Below are positions 54,660 to 62,510 of a DNA stretch of 64,000 bases, piece after piece. Within the stretch, counting starts at the first letter, position 1. Each line of letters begins with the position of its first letter. Made by a program: the position numbers and the translations under genes. The stretch spans positions 1,612,001-1,676,000 of the forward strand of contig NZ_CP101731.1 in NCBI RefSeq assembly GCF_031202305.1, in the 5' to 3' direction. The notes under the pieces are model-generated. The model had not been told where the DNA came from. It ran no database searches and saw nothing but the letters and a program-made list of their open reading frames with translations. The stretch is from Pelagibacterium sp. 26DY04. Its GTDB lineage: Bacteria > Pseudomonadota > Alphaproteobacteria > Rhizobiales > Devosiaceae.

Positions 54660-55617
54660 CCTGCGTTGGTCGCGTCCCACGATCGTTCTGGCCGTTCTGG
54701 CGCTCGTCGCTCTGATTTCGGTCGTCTGCTTCATGACGCTTGGCGCCAGGGGGAGCTGGGATTTCATCATTCCTTTCCGCGGCCGCAAGCTTTTGGGCCT
54801 CGTCCTGGTCGCCTACGCGATTGCGATATCGACGGTGTTGTTCCAGACGGTCACCAACAATCGCATCCTTACCCCTTCGATCATGGGGTTCGATGCGCTC
54901 TATATCCTGGTGCAGACGGCCATCGTCTTCTTCCTCGGCCCGCAGATGCTTTCGCTGATGAACCCCTATGCCCAGTTCGGCATGGAAGTGGTTCTGATGA
55001 TTGGCTTTTCCTGGTTGCTGTTCCAGTGGCTGTTCCTGAGCGAAGGACGCAGCCTGCATCTGCTCGTGCTCGTGGGGATCGTGTTCGGCATCTTTTTCCG
55101 CAGCCTCTCTAACTTTATGCAGAGGCTGCTGGATCCCAATGCGTTCCAGGTGCTGCAGGACAGCTTTTTCGCCAGCTTTTCGACGATCGATACCACCCTG
55201 CTGGGCGTTGCGCTGGGCGTGGTCGTCGTCGTCACGTTGGTGCTCTGGCGGATGGGGCACACTTTCGACGTGCTCTCGCTCGGCCGCGACACGGCGATCA
55301 ATCTCGGTGTCGAGTACAAGCGCAGCGTCGTCATCATCCTGGTGATGGTATCGATCCTTGTGTCGGTATCGACGGCGCTGGTCGGGCCGATAACGTTTTT
55401 CGGTCTGCTGGTCGCCAGCCTCGCCCATGGGCTTGTCGGCACGTCCAAGCATAAATACATCCTGCCTGCGGCAGCGCTGCTCGGCGTGATCGCACTGGTC
55501 GGCGGTCAGACGGTGTTCGAACGCGTGTTCGAATTCGATACCGCGCTGTCCATCATCGTCGAGTTCCTGGGTGGCCTCGTCTTCATAATTCTCATCCTGC
55601 GGGGAGCGGCCCGATGA
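54649..55617 (+). CDS. Iron-siderophore ABC transporter permease (FatC/YclO-like)
   Basis: 322 residues with the FecCD fold. RKLLGLVLVAYAIAISTVLFQ at the N-terminal region and GPITFFGLLVASLAHGL near the C-terminus are the usual motifs. Forms the heterodimeric channel with the previous permease. Confidence 0.92.
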   Translation: MLRNLRWSRPTIVLAVLALVALISVVCFMTLGARGSWDFIIPFRGRKLLGLVLVAYAIAISTVLFQTVTNNRILTPSIMGFDALYILVQTAIVFFLGPQMLSLMNPYAQFGMEVVLMIGFSWLLFQWLFLSEGRSLHLLVLVGIVFGIFFRSLSNFMQRLLDPNAFQVLQDSFFASFSTIDTTLLGVALGVVVVVTLVLWRMGHTFDVLSLGRDTAINLGVEYKRSVVIILVMVSILVSVSTALVGPITFFGLLVASLAHGLVGTSKHKYILPAAALLGVIALVGGQTVFERVFEFDTALSIIVEFLGGLVFIILILRGAAR

Positions 55618-56372
55618 TCATCACTTCCGGCCTCAAGAAATATTATGGCGACACCGCCGTGGTCGACGACGTGTCGATCGAGCTGCCCGCCGCCGGTATC
55701 ACCTCGATCATCGGCCCCAACGGGGCGGGCAAGTCGACAATGCTCTCGATCGTCTCGCGCCTTTTGGGGATGGATGCGGGATCGGTGACGGTGGACGGCA
55801 TGGATGTGTCCAACACGCCCAGCGACGTTTTGGCCAAGCGACTGTCGATCCTGCGCCAGGACAACCACATGACGGCGCGTTTGACGGTCCATGATCTGGT
55901 GTCGTTTGGCCGCTACCCCTATTCAAAGGGCCGCCTCACCATCGAGGACAAGGGGCATATCGACCAATCGATCGCCTATCTCAATCTCGAGGACCTCAAG
56001 GATCGGTTTCTCGACGAACTCTCGGGCGGCCAGCGGCAGCGGGCGTTCGTGGCGATGGTGCTGTGCCAGGACACCGACTATGTGCTGCTCGACGAGCCGC
56101 TCAACAATCTCGACATGAAACATGCCATGGGCATGATGAAGCTCATGCAGCGCGCTTGCCGCGAGCTGGGCAAGACTGTCGTGCTGGTCCTGCACGACAT
56201 CAATTTCGCTTCATGGTATTCCGATTACATCATCGCCATGAAGAATGGCAAAGTCGTGCGGCACGGCTCCAAGAACGAGATCATCACGCCCGAGGCGCTG
56301 AAAGAGATCTACGATATGGACATCAACGTCCACGAAATCGGCGGTCACCGGGTTTCGCTTTTCTACGATTGA
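55614..56372 (+). CDS. Iron-siderophore ABC transporter ATP-binding protein (YclP/FatE-like)
   Basis: 252 residues. Walker A GPNGAGKST near 33-41, signature LSGGQRQR near 138, Walker B VLLDEPLNNLD near 160, switch His in LHD near 191. The N-terminal frame overlaps the permease by ATGA. Drives catecholate siderophore import. The last gene of the importer. Confidence 0.94.
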   Translation: MIITSGLKKYYGDTAVVDDVSIELPAAGITSIIGPNGAGKSTMLSIVSRLLGMDAGSVTVDGMDVSNTPSDVLAKRLSILRQDNHMTARLTVHDLVSFGRYPYSKGRLTIEDKGHIDQSIAYLNLEDLKDRFLDELSGGQRQRAFVAMVLCQDTDYVLLDEPLNNLDMKHAMGMMKLMQRACRELGKTVVLVLHDINFASWYSDYIIAMKNGKVVRHGSKNEIITPEALKEIYDMDINVHEIGGHRVSLFYD

Positions 56373-56386
56373 CCGGTATGCACACC

Positions 56387-57361
56387 CTATCGGTCAATGG
56401 TTCCGGTCGAAAGAAAGCGCTCGGCCATCTCGGCCGATTCGGCGGCATATCGGTGCCTGAGTTGTTGAGCGGGTTCGGCCTCCGGATGCGTTTCGATCCA
56501 GGCGAGCAGTGCCATACGCCGTAGCAAAACCATGACGTCGAGCATGGCTTCATCCGCGGCGCTGAAGGGCCGGTGGCGGCGGTATCCGGCCAGCCACGCT
56601 GCCCTTAGCGCGGGAATGGTTTCGCTTTCTTCGAAGAAGGAAACGGCTGCGCCGAAATCATAGCCGAACCAGCAAAAGCCGCAGTCGTCGAAATCGATCA
56701 GCCGCGTCTCCCCATCGGCAACCAGCAGGTTGGCCAGGCGCATATCGGCGTGGATCAGGCCAAACCGGTCCCGGCTCATGCCGTAGCTGGCCAGCAACTC
56801 CCGCAGCCGCCGGTCGAGCTTGTCCAGCACCTTGCGCGTTTCGCCACAAACGCCCGGCGCCGCGCGCCAGTCGCCCCAGATGGCATCGGGGTCGAGAATG
56901 GCGTTCGCCGTCCAGATGTGACGTGTGAAGCCGGCTGGTGGCGTCCACCGCGTAACGTGGAGATGACACTTGGCGGCCAAAGCACCCAATTGCCGGAACA
57001 CCGGCGCAAGATCGTCGCCGACCTGCGGTTCCGCGCCTTCCTCGAAAGCGAACGCCACCATGTGCCGGGTTTCATGCAAGAACAGCCCCTCCTGCACCAA
57101 CTCGCCATCGCGGCCGGGTAGGGGGCGGGGGGTGAACAGACCAGTCTGGCTGCGAAGCGCCTGCATCCAGGCCAGCTCGCTTTCAATCGCCGAACGCGAA
57201 TGATAGCCGGGGCGGTGCACCCGCAAGATCGCGCGCGCGCCATCGGGAAGGTCGAGCCGGAAGGTGTGGTTTTCCGAGAGATTGATGAGTTCGATGCCGC
57301 TCTGCGCGAATCCCGGCCAACGATCGAGAGCCGCCGTCAGCCCACCCCAGCTTTCGCCCAT
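56387..57361 (-). CDS. Aminoglycoside phosphotransferase/choline kinase-like protein
   Basis: 324 residues of the APH/ChoK kinase fold. The catalytic loop is IHADMRLANLL near 203-213 with the base Asp and the Asn, and the metal motif is LIDFDDCGF near 220-228. This branch resembles the Ser/Thr kinase SrkA (RdoA) and homoserine kinase II. Substrate unknown. It is convergent with the iron importer. Confidence 0.82.
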   Translation of the reverse strand: MGESWGGLTAALDRWPGFAQSGIELINLSENHTFRLDLPDGARAILRVHRPGYHSRSAIESELAWMQALRSQTGLFTPRPLPGRDGELVQEGLFLHETRHMVAFAFEEGAEPQVGDDLAPVFRQLGALAAKCHLHVTRWTPPAGFTRHIWTANAILDPDAIWGDWRAAPGVCGETRKVLDKLDRRLRELLASYGMSRDRFGLIHADMRLANLLVADGETRLIDFDDCGFCWFGYDFGAAVSFFEESETIPALRAAWLAGYRRHRPFSAADEAMLDVMVLLRRMALLAWIETHPEAEPAQQLRHRYAAESAEMAERFLSTGTIDR

Positions 57362-57800
57362 TCCAGTTCCCCTGTTTGGGGAGCGTTATTGAACAATGCG
57401 GCGGTCGATGTCACGCGGAAAGCTCGCGATGCAACGGCTTCTCATATTTTCATATTATTATACGCATCAATATTTAAATTATACTGATCTTTCGAAGTGA
57501 ACTGAAGTCTAAATATCTTGTGCAGGTATAGTATCCGCAATTGACGTTCGCGTGACCAGCGCGGAACATTTCGCAGAGTCAGCAGAAGTGACCGTCGGGA
57601 GGACGGGTGCGGACGTTGAACATAATGGCGGGAATGCACCGGCAGCCTTCCCGGAACACCACAGGCGCTTTCAACGCTCGGCGGATATGTCGGCAGGCGC
57701 TTGGACAAACCTTCCTGGCTGCCGGGCCGCCCTTTCCGCCAGCAGGAACGATCGAGGCAACTCTCGATCGGCGCTTACACGCAAGGGCATGGAGGAGAAA
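57362..57800. other. Intergenic region upstream of the PQQ dehydrogenase gene
   Basis: 439 bp without a convincing gene. 57430-57500 is unusually AT-rich for this genome (ATTTTCATATTATTATACG) and may hold promoters or a regulator site. The plus frame that reads through here is only an extension of the PQQ dehydrogenase frame. No specific regulator box recognised. Confidence 0.5.
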
Positions 57801-59519
57801 ATGAAACATAATGCTTGGGCTCTGGCTCTGCTGCTCTCGGCGGCAAGCGTCACGAGCCTGCCGGCGCAGGAAACGACCGACGATCCGTGGGCTGATTTCG
57901 TACCGGTAACCGACGAGATGTTCGCCAACCCCGATGACGGTGACTGGCTCAACTGGCGCCGCACCCGCGATAGCTGGGCCCATTCGCCGCTGACCCAGAT
58001 CACGCCGGAAAACGTCTCCGACCTGCAGATGGCGTGGTCGTGGAACGTGGAGCCGGGCACGTTCGAATCGACCCCTCTGGTCTATGACGGAATCATGTTC
58101 CTGGCTGGCGCGCGTGACGTTATCCAGGCGCTCGATGCCGTGACTGGTGATCTGCTCTGGGAATATAAGCGAGAGCTGCCGGAAGACGCCTGCAACGGCA
58201 CCTCCGGCGCCACCCGCAACATCGCGCTCTATGGCGAAAGGGTTTTCACCTCGACCTGCGACGCGCATGTCGTTGCGCTTGATGCCTTCACCGGGCAGGT
58301 CGCCTGGGATGTCGAAATGGAGGTCTGGGAAAACTATAAGGTCGGTTTCAGCACCGGTCCCACCATCGTCAAGGGGCAGGTGATTTCCGGCCTCACCGAC
58401 TGCCGCGTGTTCCGTGAGGGGCGTACGGGTTGTTACGTCGTCTCGCACGACCCTACGAACGGTGAGGAATTGTGGCGGACCTATACGGTGCCCATCGCTG
58501 GGGAAGAGGGGGGCGACACCTGGGGCGACGCCCCGGACTTCCTGCGCGCCGGCGGCAGCGTCTGGCATCCGTGCTCCTATGACCAAGAGCAGGACATCAT
58601 CCTGTGCGCCACGGGTCAGGCCTACCCTTGGACCAGCGTGGGGCGCGGGCATGAGGGTGAAGCGCTCTATACCAACTCGACGATCGCGCTTGATCCCGAT
58701 ACCGGGGAAATCCTCTGGTACCACCAGTACCTGCCCGGCGAAACGCTCGACCTCGACGACGCGTTCGAGCACGTCTTTGTCGATGTCGACGGCCAGAAGC
58801 GCTTCTACAAGATCGGCAAGAGCGGCATTCTCTGGGTCATGGATCGTGAGACCGGTGAATATATCGATCACCGTGAAATGGTGTTCCAGAACGTCTTCGA
58901 CGTGAACACGGAAACCGGTCAGGCTATCGTCCGGCCCGAGAAGATCCCGGTTGATTTCGAAACGCCCATCTTCTCCTGCCCGAGCACGGCAGGCGGCAAG
59001 GATTGGCACCCCATGGCGTTCAATCCCGAACTGCGGACCCTCTACATGCCGCTCAGCCAGAGCTGCATGGACTTCACCGCCCGCGAAGTCGAGGCCGTCG
59101 TCGGCGGCGGTGGGACCGGCGGTTTCCGGACTTTCGCACCGATGCCCGATGTCGAAGGGCAGGGCCTGCTTGCCGCCGTCAATGTCGATACGCTCGAGAC
59201 CGTATGGCGTCACGAGCAGCATGCCCCGTTCCTCACGGGGATCCTTTCGACGGAATCGGGCCTGATTTTTGCCGGCGATCTCGATCGCTATTTCAAGGCG
59301 TTCGATGCCGAAACCGGCGAAGTGGTGTGGGAAGTGCGCCTCTCCCAATCGGTGCAGGGCATGCCGGTGACCTACGAGGTCGATGGCACGCAGTACATCG
59401 CCATTCCCACCGGTCTTGGCGGCGGCAGCCCGCGTGCGCAAGCGGCGCTTGTTCCCGACATCCGCCACCCCATGAGCGGCAACAATCTGTTCGTCTTCGC
59501 GCTCCCGGAGGCCGACTAG
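57801..59519 (+). CDS. PQQ-dependent alcohol dehydrogenase with lanthanide-type D-x-D motif (XoxF/ExaF superfamily)
   Basis: 572 residues from the ATG at 57801 behind GGAGGAG, with a signal peptide to about residue 23. Beta-propeller W-motifs recur (for example ALDAVTGDLLWEY, ALDAFTGQVAWD, LDPDTGEILWYH and AFDAETGEVVWE). Periplasmic quinoprotein. At the catalytic segment it reads ETLDLDD (314-320): Asp317 aligns with the catalytic Asp and Asp319, two residues on, with the extra Asp that in XoxF and PedH binds a lanthanide. The adjacent-cysteine disulfide of methanol dehydrogenase is not kept; only Cys131 (DACNG) is present there. The Asn of the metal site reads Gln273 (ATGQAYPW). So it belongs to the superfamily but is a divergent member; substrate unknown. 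Confidence 0.85.
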   Translation: MKHNAWALALLLSAASVTSLPAQETTDDPWADFVPVTDEMFANPDDGDWLNWRRTRDSWAHSPLTQITPENVSDLQMAWSWNVEPGTFESTPLVYDGIMFLAGARDVIQALDAVTGDLLWEYKRELPEDACNGTSGATRNIALYGERVFTSTCDAHVVALDAFTGQVAWDVEMEVWENYKVGFSTGPTIVKGQVISGLTDCRVFREGRTGCYVVSHDPTNGEELWRTYTVPIAGEEGGDTWGDAPDFLRAGGSVWHPCSYDQEQDIILCATGQAYPWTSVGRGHEGEALYTNSTIALDPDTGEILWYHQYLPGETLDLDDAFEHVFVDVDGQKRFYKIGKSGILWVMDRETGEYIDHREMVFQNVFDVNTETGQAIVRPEKIPVDFETPIFSCPSTAGGKDWHPMAFNPELRTLYMPLSQSCMDFTAREVEAVVGGGGTGGFRTFAPMPDVEGQGLLAAVNVDTLETVWRHEQHAPFLTGILSTESGLIFAGDLDRYFKAFDAETGEVVWEVRLSQSVQGMPVTYEVDGTQYIAIPTGLGGGSPRAQAALVPDIRHPMSGNNLFVFALPEAD

Positions 59520-59586
59520 CCGCTTGATGGCCGCCTGCCGCTCCCAACCACGCGGCAGGCGGCCAAACCATGGACGGATTCTGGGC

Positions 59587-60381
59587 ATGCCTCGCCTGCC
59601 GATTTTCTTCGGAGTCATTTTGATCGCCTCAAGCGCCCTCGCGCAGCCAATGGTGCAGCGAGATTTCTATGAGGGCGCGATCCGAGACCGTGGCAATCGC
59701 ATTATCTTCTGTATCTGGCCCGACAGTCCCATGGTGGATCTCGATCGGGCCATCGCGTCCGAAATCGCCGGGCTGCATCTGCTCGAGGCCGAATTCTTCG
59801 AAGCCGACCAGGTGAGCTCGGGAACACAGGAGCTGTTCGAGCAGCAGCTCTTCATCCATCTCATGGATGACTGCGACGCCGTGATGGGCACGAGCCTCGA
59901 TTGGCGGCCGTTGCCTGAATGGCTGACGGTCACCCGGTCCTATTTCGAACTCGGCTACGTTCTGGCAACGCAAGAAGAGGGGGTAACCAGCCCCTTCGAC
60001 CTGCCGGCGGGTGCCCGGGTTGGATCGATCATGCTTTCACAAGCCGACATGACCTTCGCGCGCACCCTCGGCGGCGGCGCCGATATCATCCGAATACCCT
60101 ACGACACGGCAGAAAACATTCTGGCTGCCATCGTCGGTGGTCAGCTGGAGGCTGGCATCGTGCCTATCCACGCGCTGCCGCTCATCTCGGGGCAATTTGC
60201 AGATGAGGGGATCGTCGTCTCCCGGCTGACTTCGCCCGAGATCGCGGCCGAGCCGATCGGCATGGCCTTGCTGAGTCGCGACGCCTATCTGCGGGACCTT
60301 CTCGGCGACGCAATCGCAGCGCTGCAAGCGGACGGGACGATGTCCGCTTTGGCCGTCCAGATGGGATACGGCATCCCCTGA
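59587..60381 (+). CDS. Periplasmic solute-binding protein of the PQQ locus (XoxJ-like)
   Basis: 264 residues from the ATG at 59587, with a signal peptide ending near ALAQ. The SBP family 3-like fold is visible (IIFCIWPDSPMVDLDRAIASEIAG; later VATQ-type strand and LLGDAIAALQADGTMSALAVQMGYGIP). It lies 67 nt after the dehydrogenase and before the cytochrome; this position is that of xoxJ, a periplasmic protein linked to XoxF maturation or activation. Assignment to XoxJ is by context and general fold. Confidence 0.8.
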   Translation: MPRLPIFFGVILIASSALAQPMVQRDFYEGAIRDRGNRIIFCIWPDSPMVDLDRAIASEIAGLHLLEAEFFEADQVSSGTQELFEQQLFIHLMDDCDAVMGTSLDWRPLPEWLTVTRSYFELGYVLATQEEGVTSPFDLPAGARVGSIMLSQADMTFARTLGGGADIIRIPYDTAENILAAIVGGQLEAGIVPIHALPLISGQFADEGIVVSRLTSPEIAAEPIGMALLSRDAYLRDLLGDAIAALQADGTMSALAVQMGYGIP

Positions 60382-60421
60382 CAAATGCCGTTGCGTTCAT
60401 TCAAAGTGTAAGGAGGAGACA

Positions 60422-60811
60422 TTGAGAACATCCCGGATTTCAATCCCATTGGTGGCGATCATTTTCGCGGCAACGCTTGGCGTCGCCACCGCTGCGGCGC
60501 AGGAGGAGGTAGGCGATTGGGCTACGCCCGAGCAGGTCGAACGAGGCCGGGCGGCCTATGAGCAGAAATGCTCCACATGCCACGGCTCCGACATCGTCTC
60601 GATCTTCAAGAGCTTCCCGTCCGCGGGACAGTTCTTTGGGTTCATCTCGACCACCATGCCCGGCGATGCGCCTGGAAGCCTGCCCGCGCAGCAATATGCT
60701 GACATCATTGCCTATCTTGCCGCTGAAAACGGCATGAAAACCGGAACCGAGGAGTTGCCGCCGGACCCCGAGGCGCTCAATAGCATCCGTCCATCCGAGT
60801 TTGCGCAATAG
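60422..60811 (+). CDS. Periplasmic cytochrome c (XoxG-like electron acceptor)
   Basis: 129 residues from a TTG behind AAGGAGG. A signal peptide ends near TAAAQ. One haem c motif CSTCH (50-54) and distal Met79 (TTMPGDAPG). It likely takes electrons from the PQQ enzyme, like XoxG or MxaG, and passes them to an oxidase. The TTG start is supported by the very strong site. Confidence 0.88.
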   Translation: MRTSRISIPLVAIIFAATLGVATAAAQEEVGDWATPEQVERGRAAYEQKCSTCHGSDIVSIFKSFPSAGQFFGFISTTMPGDAPGSLPAQQYADIIAYLAAENGMKTGTEELPPDPEALNSIRPSEFAQ

Positions 60812-60886
60812 GTTGGGGTGAGCTTTGAAAATTTGGGAACGGAACCCTTGCGCTCCTCTCCGCTATTATATAGGTGAGAGGCCAAT

Positions 60887-60963
60887 CGGGGCGTAGCGCA
60901 GCCTGGTAGCGCATTTGTCTGGGGGACAAAGGGTCGTCGGTTCAAATCCGGCCGCTCCGACCA
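60887..60963 (+). tRNA. tRNA-Pro (anticodon GGG)
   Basis: 77 nt with encoded CCA. Acceptor CGGGGCG / CGCTCCG (one G-T pair), D-arm GCGC/GCGC, anticodon stem TTTGT/ACAAA with loop CTGGGGG (anticodon GGG), T-arm with TTCAAAT. Confidence 0.95.
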
Positions 60964-60972
60964 TCTAAAAGA

Positions 60973-61006
60973 AAACGGGCTCGATGCTGCATCGGGCCCG
61001 TTTCTA
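60973..61006 (+). terminator. Intrinsic terminator after tRNA-Pro
   Basis: Near-perfect stem AAACGGGC-CGATG / CATCG-GCCCGTTT (single-base bulges) with a short loop, followed by CTATAT. Confidence 0.8.
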
Positions 61007-61077
61007 TATCCGCCTCTCGCGGAACCCAGTGCCCCTGCCAGCCGTTTACCGGCTATTGCAGCGGGGGATTTTGTTCC

Positions 61078-61245
61078 ATGCCTATCCTATTGATCATATT
61101 GCTCGCCATCCTCATCGCCACCGTCGGCTTTTGGGATGCGCTCGGCGCGGTTCTCGGCGCCGTGGCTTTGTTCGTGCTGTTCTGGATTCTGGTTGCGGTC
61201 ACCGTCATCATCGCGGCGATCTGGGCGCTCCGGAAGGTCTTCTAG
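61078..61245 (+). CDS. Small membrane protein (55 aa)
   Basis: ATG at 61078 after a GGGGGA stretch, ending TAG at 61243-61245. Two hydrophobic helices (about 2-22 and 25-50: VALFVLFWILVAVTVIIAAIWA) and a short basic end (LRKVF). No known family. It converges with the Wzy-like gene, with a 4-bp overlap of the coding ends. Confidence 0.5.
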   Translation: MPILLIILLAILIATVGFWDALGAVLGAVALFVLFWILVAVTVIIAAIWALRKVF

Positions 61246-62510
61246 GGCAGGAGCCGCCGGGTGGAGGACGGCGCGCCGTAAGCGGCGCAAATGCCCCAGA
61301 CCAAGCCGGTCACCAGAAACCAGTGCCGCCAATGATCGGTATCGATGATGCCAGAGAGCATGATCATCGGGACGAAAGTGGCAAAGACCGGAATGAGCAG
61401 CGTTCTGTGCGGGGAGGGGCGCAGCAGCGTTTTGCCGCCGACCAGCAGCGTCCAGCCCACGAGCACGTAATAGGCCAGCCCGCCACCCCAGCCATAGGTG
61501 AGCAGCACATTGGCGTAGGTGTTATGAGGCTGTTCGCTGATGCGCAGATAGCCATATTCGAGCGGGCCGATTCCCCAAGGATTGTTGAGGGCGAGATCGA
61601 GCGTGTACCAGATGCGCCCAAAGCGCCCCAATTCGCCCGTATCGTAGCTCTGGGTCAGTGTGAACCGATGCGTGAACAGCTCCGCCACGACCGGGATGGA
61701 CAGCAGTATCGCCATGGCTGCCGCCAGAATCATGACGCCTCCGATGGCGACCAGAAGCAACCGGACCTTCTCGCGCGCGGTGGCTTCGAGAAAGAACACC
61801 ATGGCAAAGACCAGCAGCGAGGAGGCGGCAAGATGCCCCCACGCCCCGCGCGAGAAACTCACGAAAACGCCGACGAAAATGACGAGGTAAGCCAGCCCGG
61901 CCCATAGGGCCGTCCGCCCGGTGCCCAAAAGCGTGCGCTGCAATACGATCGCCGCCGGGAGGATGAGGAAGGGGCCGTAAACGTTGGGATCGTTGAAGAA
62001 GGCCTTGGCGCGTCCGAAGCGCAGGAACACATCCTCGCCGGGCAGGACGCCGACATAGGCCAGCACTCCGACCACCGATGTGATCAGCGCTATGGCGATA
62101 TAGGCCTTGGCGATCAGCCGCATATGCGCGAAGGGCGATTGCGCGACGAAATTGGCGGCGAAATAGCTGGTGATCAGAAGAAAGATGGTGACGAGGTTGA
62201 AAATAAGTCCATCGAGCACCGGCTGGTAGCGCATGAAAAACGTCGAGATCAGCGCGAAGGGCGTAAAGGCCAGGACGATGAACAGCAGGGGCAGGGTATC
62301 GCGGTGGAGCTTGAGCCCGCCCATCAGCGCAACGGCGAAGGCGATGATGAACATCACCTCATAGGGTGAGGGCTCGAAGATCACGAACCCGCCCGAGAAG
62401 ATCCACAAGGCGACGATCAGGCCCAACGCCTTGCGCGCCGTCTCGCCTGCCCATGCCTGGCCCAGTGGCCGGCGGTCCAGCCCTATCTGGCCGGGCAGCG
62501 CCGCCGTCAA
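61242..62510 (-). CDS. O-antigen ligase/polymerase family protein (Wzy/WaaL-like)
   Basis: 422 residues from a TTG overlapping the upstream transferase stop as TTGA. About ten to twelve helices; a conserved periplasmic loop with RFGRIWYTLDLALNNPWGIGPLEYGY, then HNTYANVLLTYGWGGGL, fits the Wzy_C / O-antigen ligase family. Likely polymerises exopolysaccharide repeat units at the periplasmic face. Pair with the glycosylphosphotransferase upstream. Confidence 0.88.
   Translation of the reverse strand: MTAALPGQIGLDRRPLGQAWAGETARKALGLIVALWIFSGGFVIFEPSPYEVMFIIAFAVALMGGLKLHRDTLPLLFIVLAFTPFALISTFFMRYQPVLDGLIFNLVTIFLLITSYFAANFVAQSPFAHMRLIAKAYIAIALITSVVGVLAYVGVLPGEDVFLRFGRAKAFFNDPNVYGPFLILPAAIVLQRTLLGTGRTALWAGLAYLVIFVGVFVSFSRGAWGHLAASSLLVFAMVFFLEATAREKVRLLLVAIGGVMILAAAMAILLSIPVVAELFTHRFTLTQSYDTGELGRFGRIWYTLDLALNNPWGIGPLEYGYLRISEQPHNTYANVLLTYGWGGGLAYYVLVGWTLLVGGKTLLRPSPHRTLLIPVFATFVPMIMLSGIIDTDHWRHWFLVTGLVWGICAAYGAPSSTRRLLP

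Noticed and set aside
57579..59618. 679-aa minus-strand open frame
   Set aside because: Antisense shadow of the PQQ dehydrogenase, which has clear motifs; the minus frame has none.
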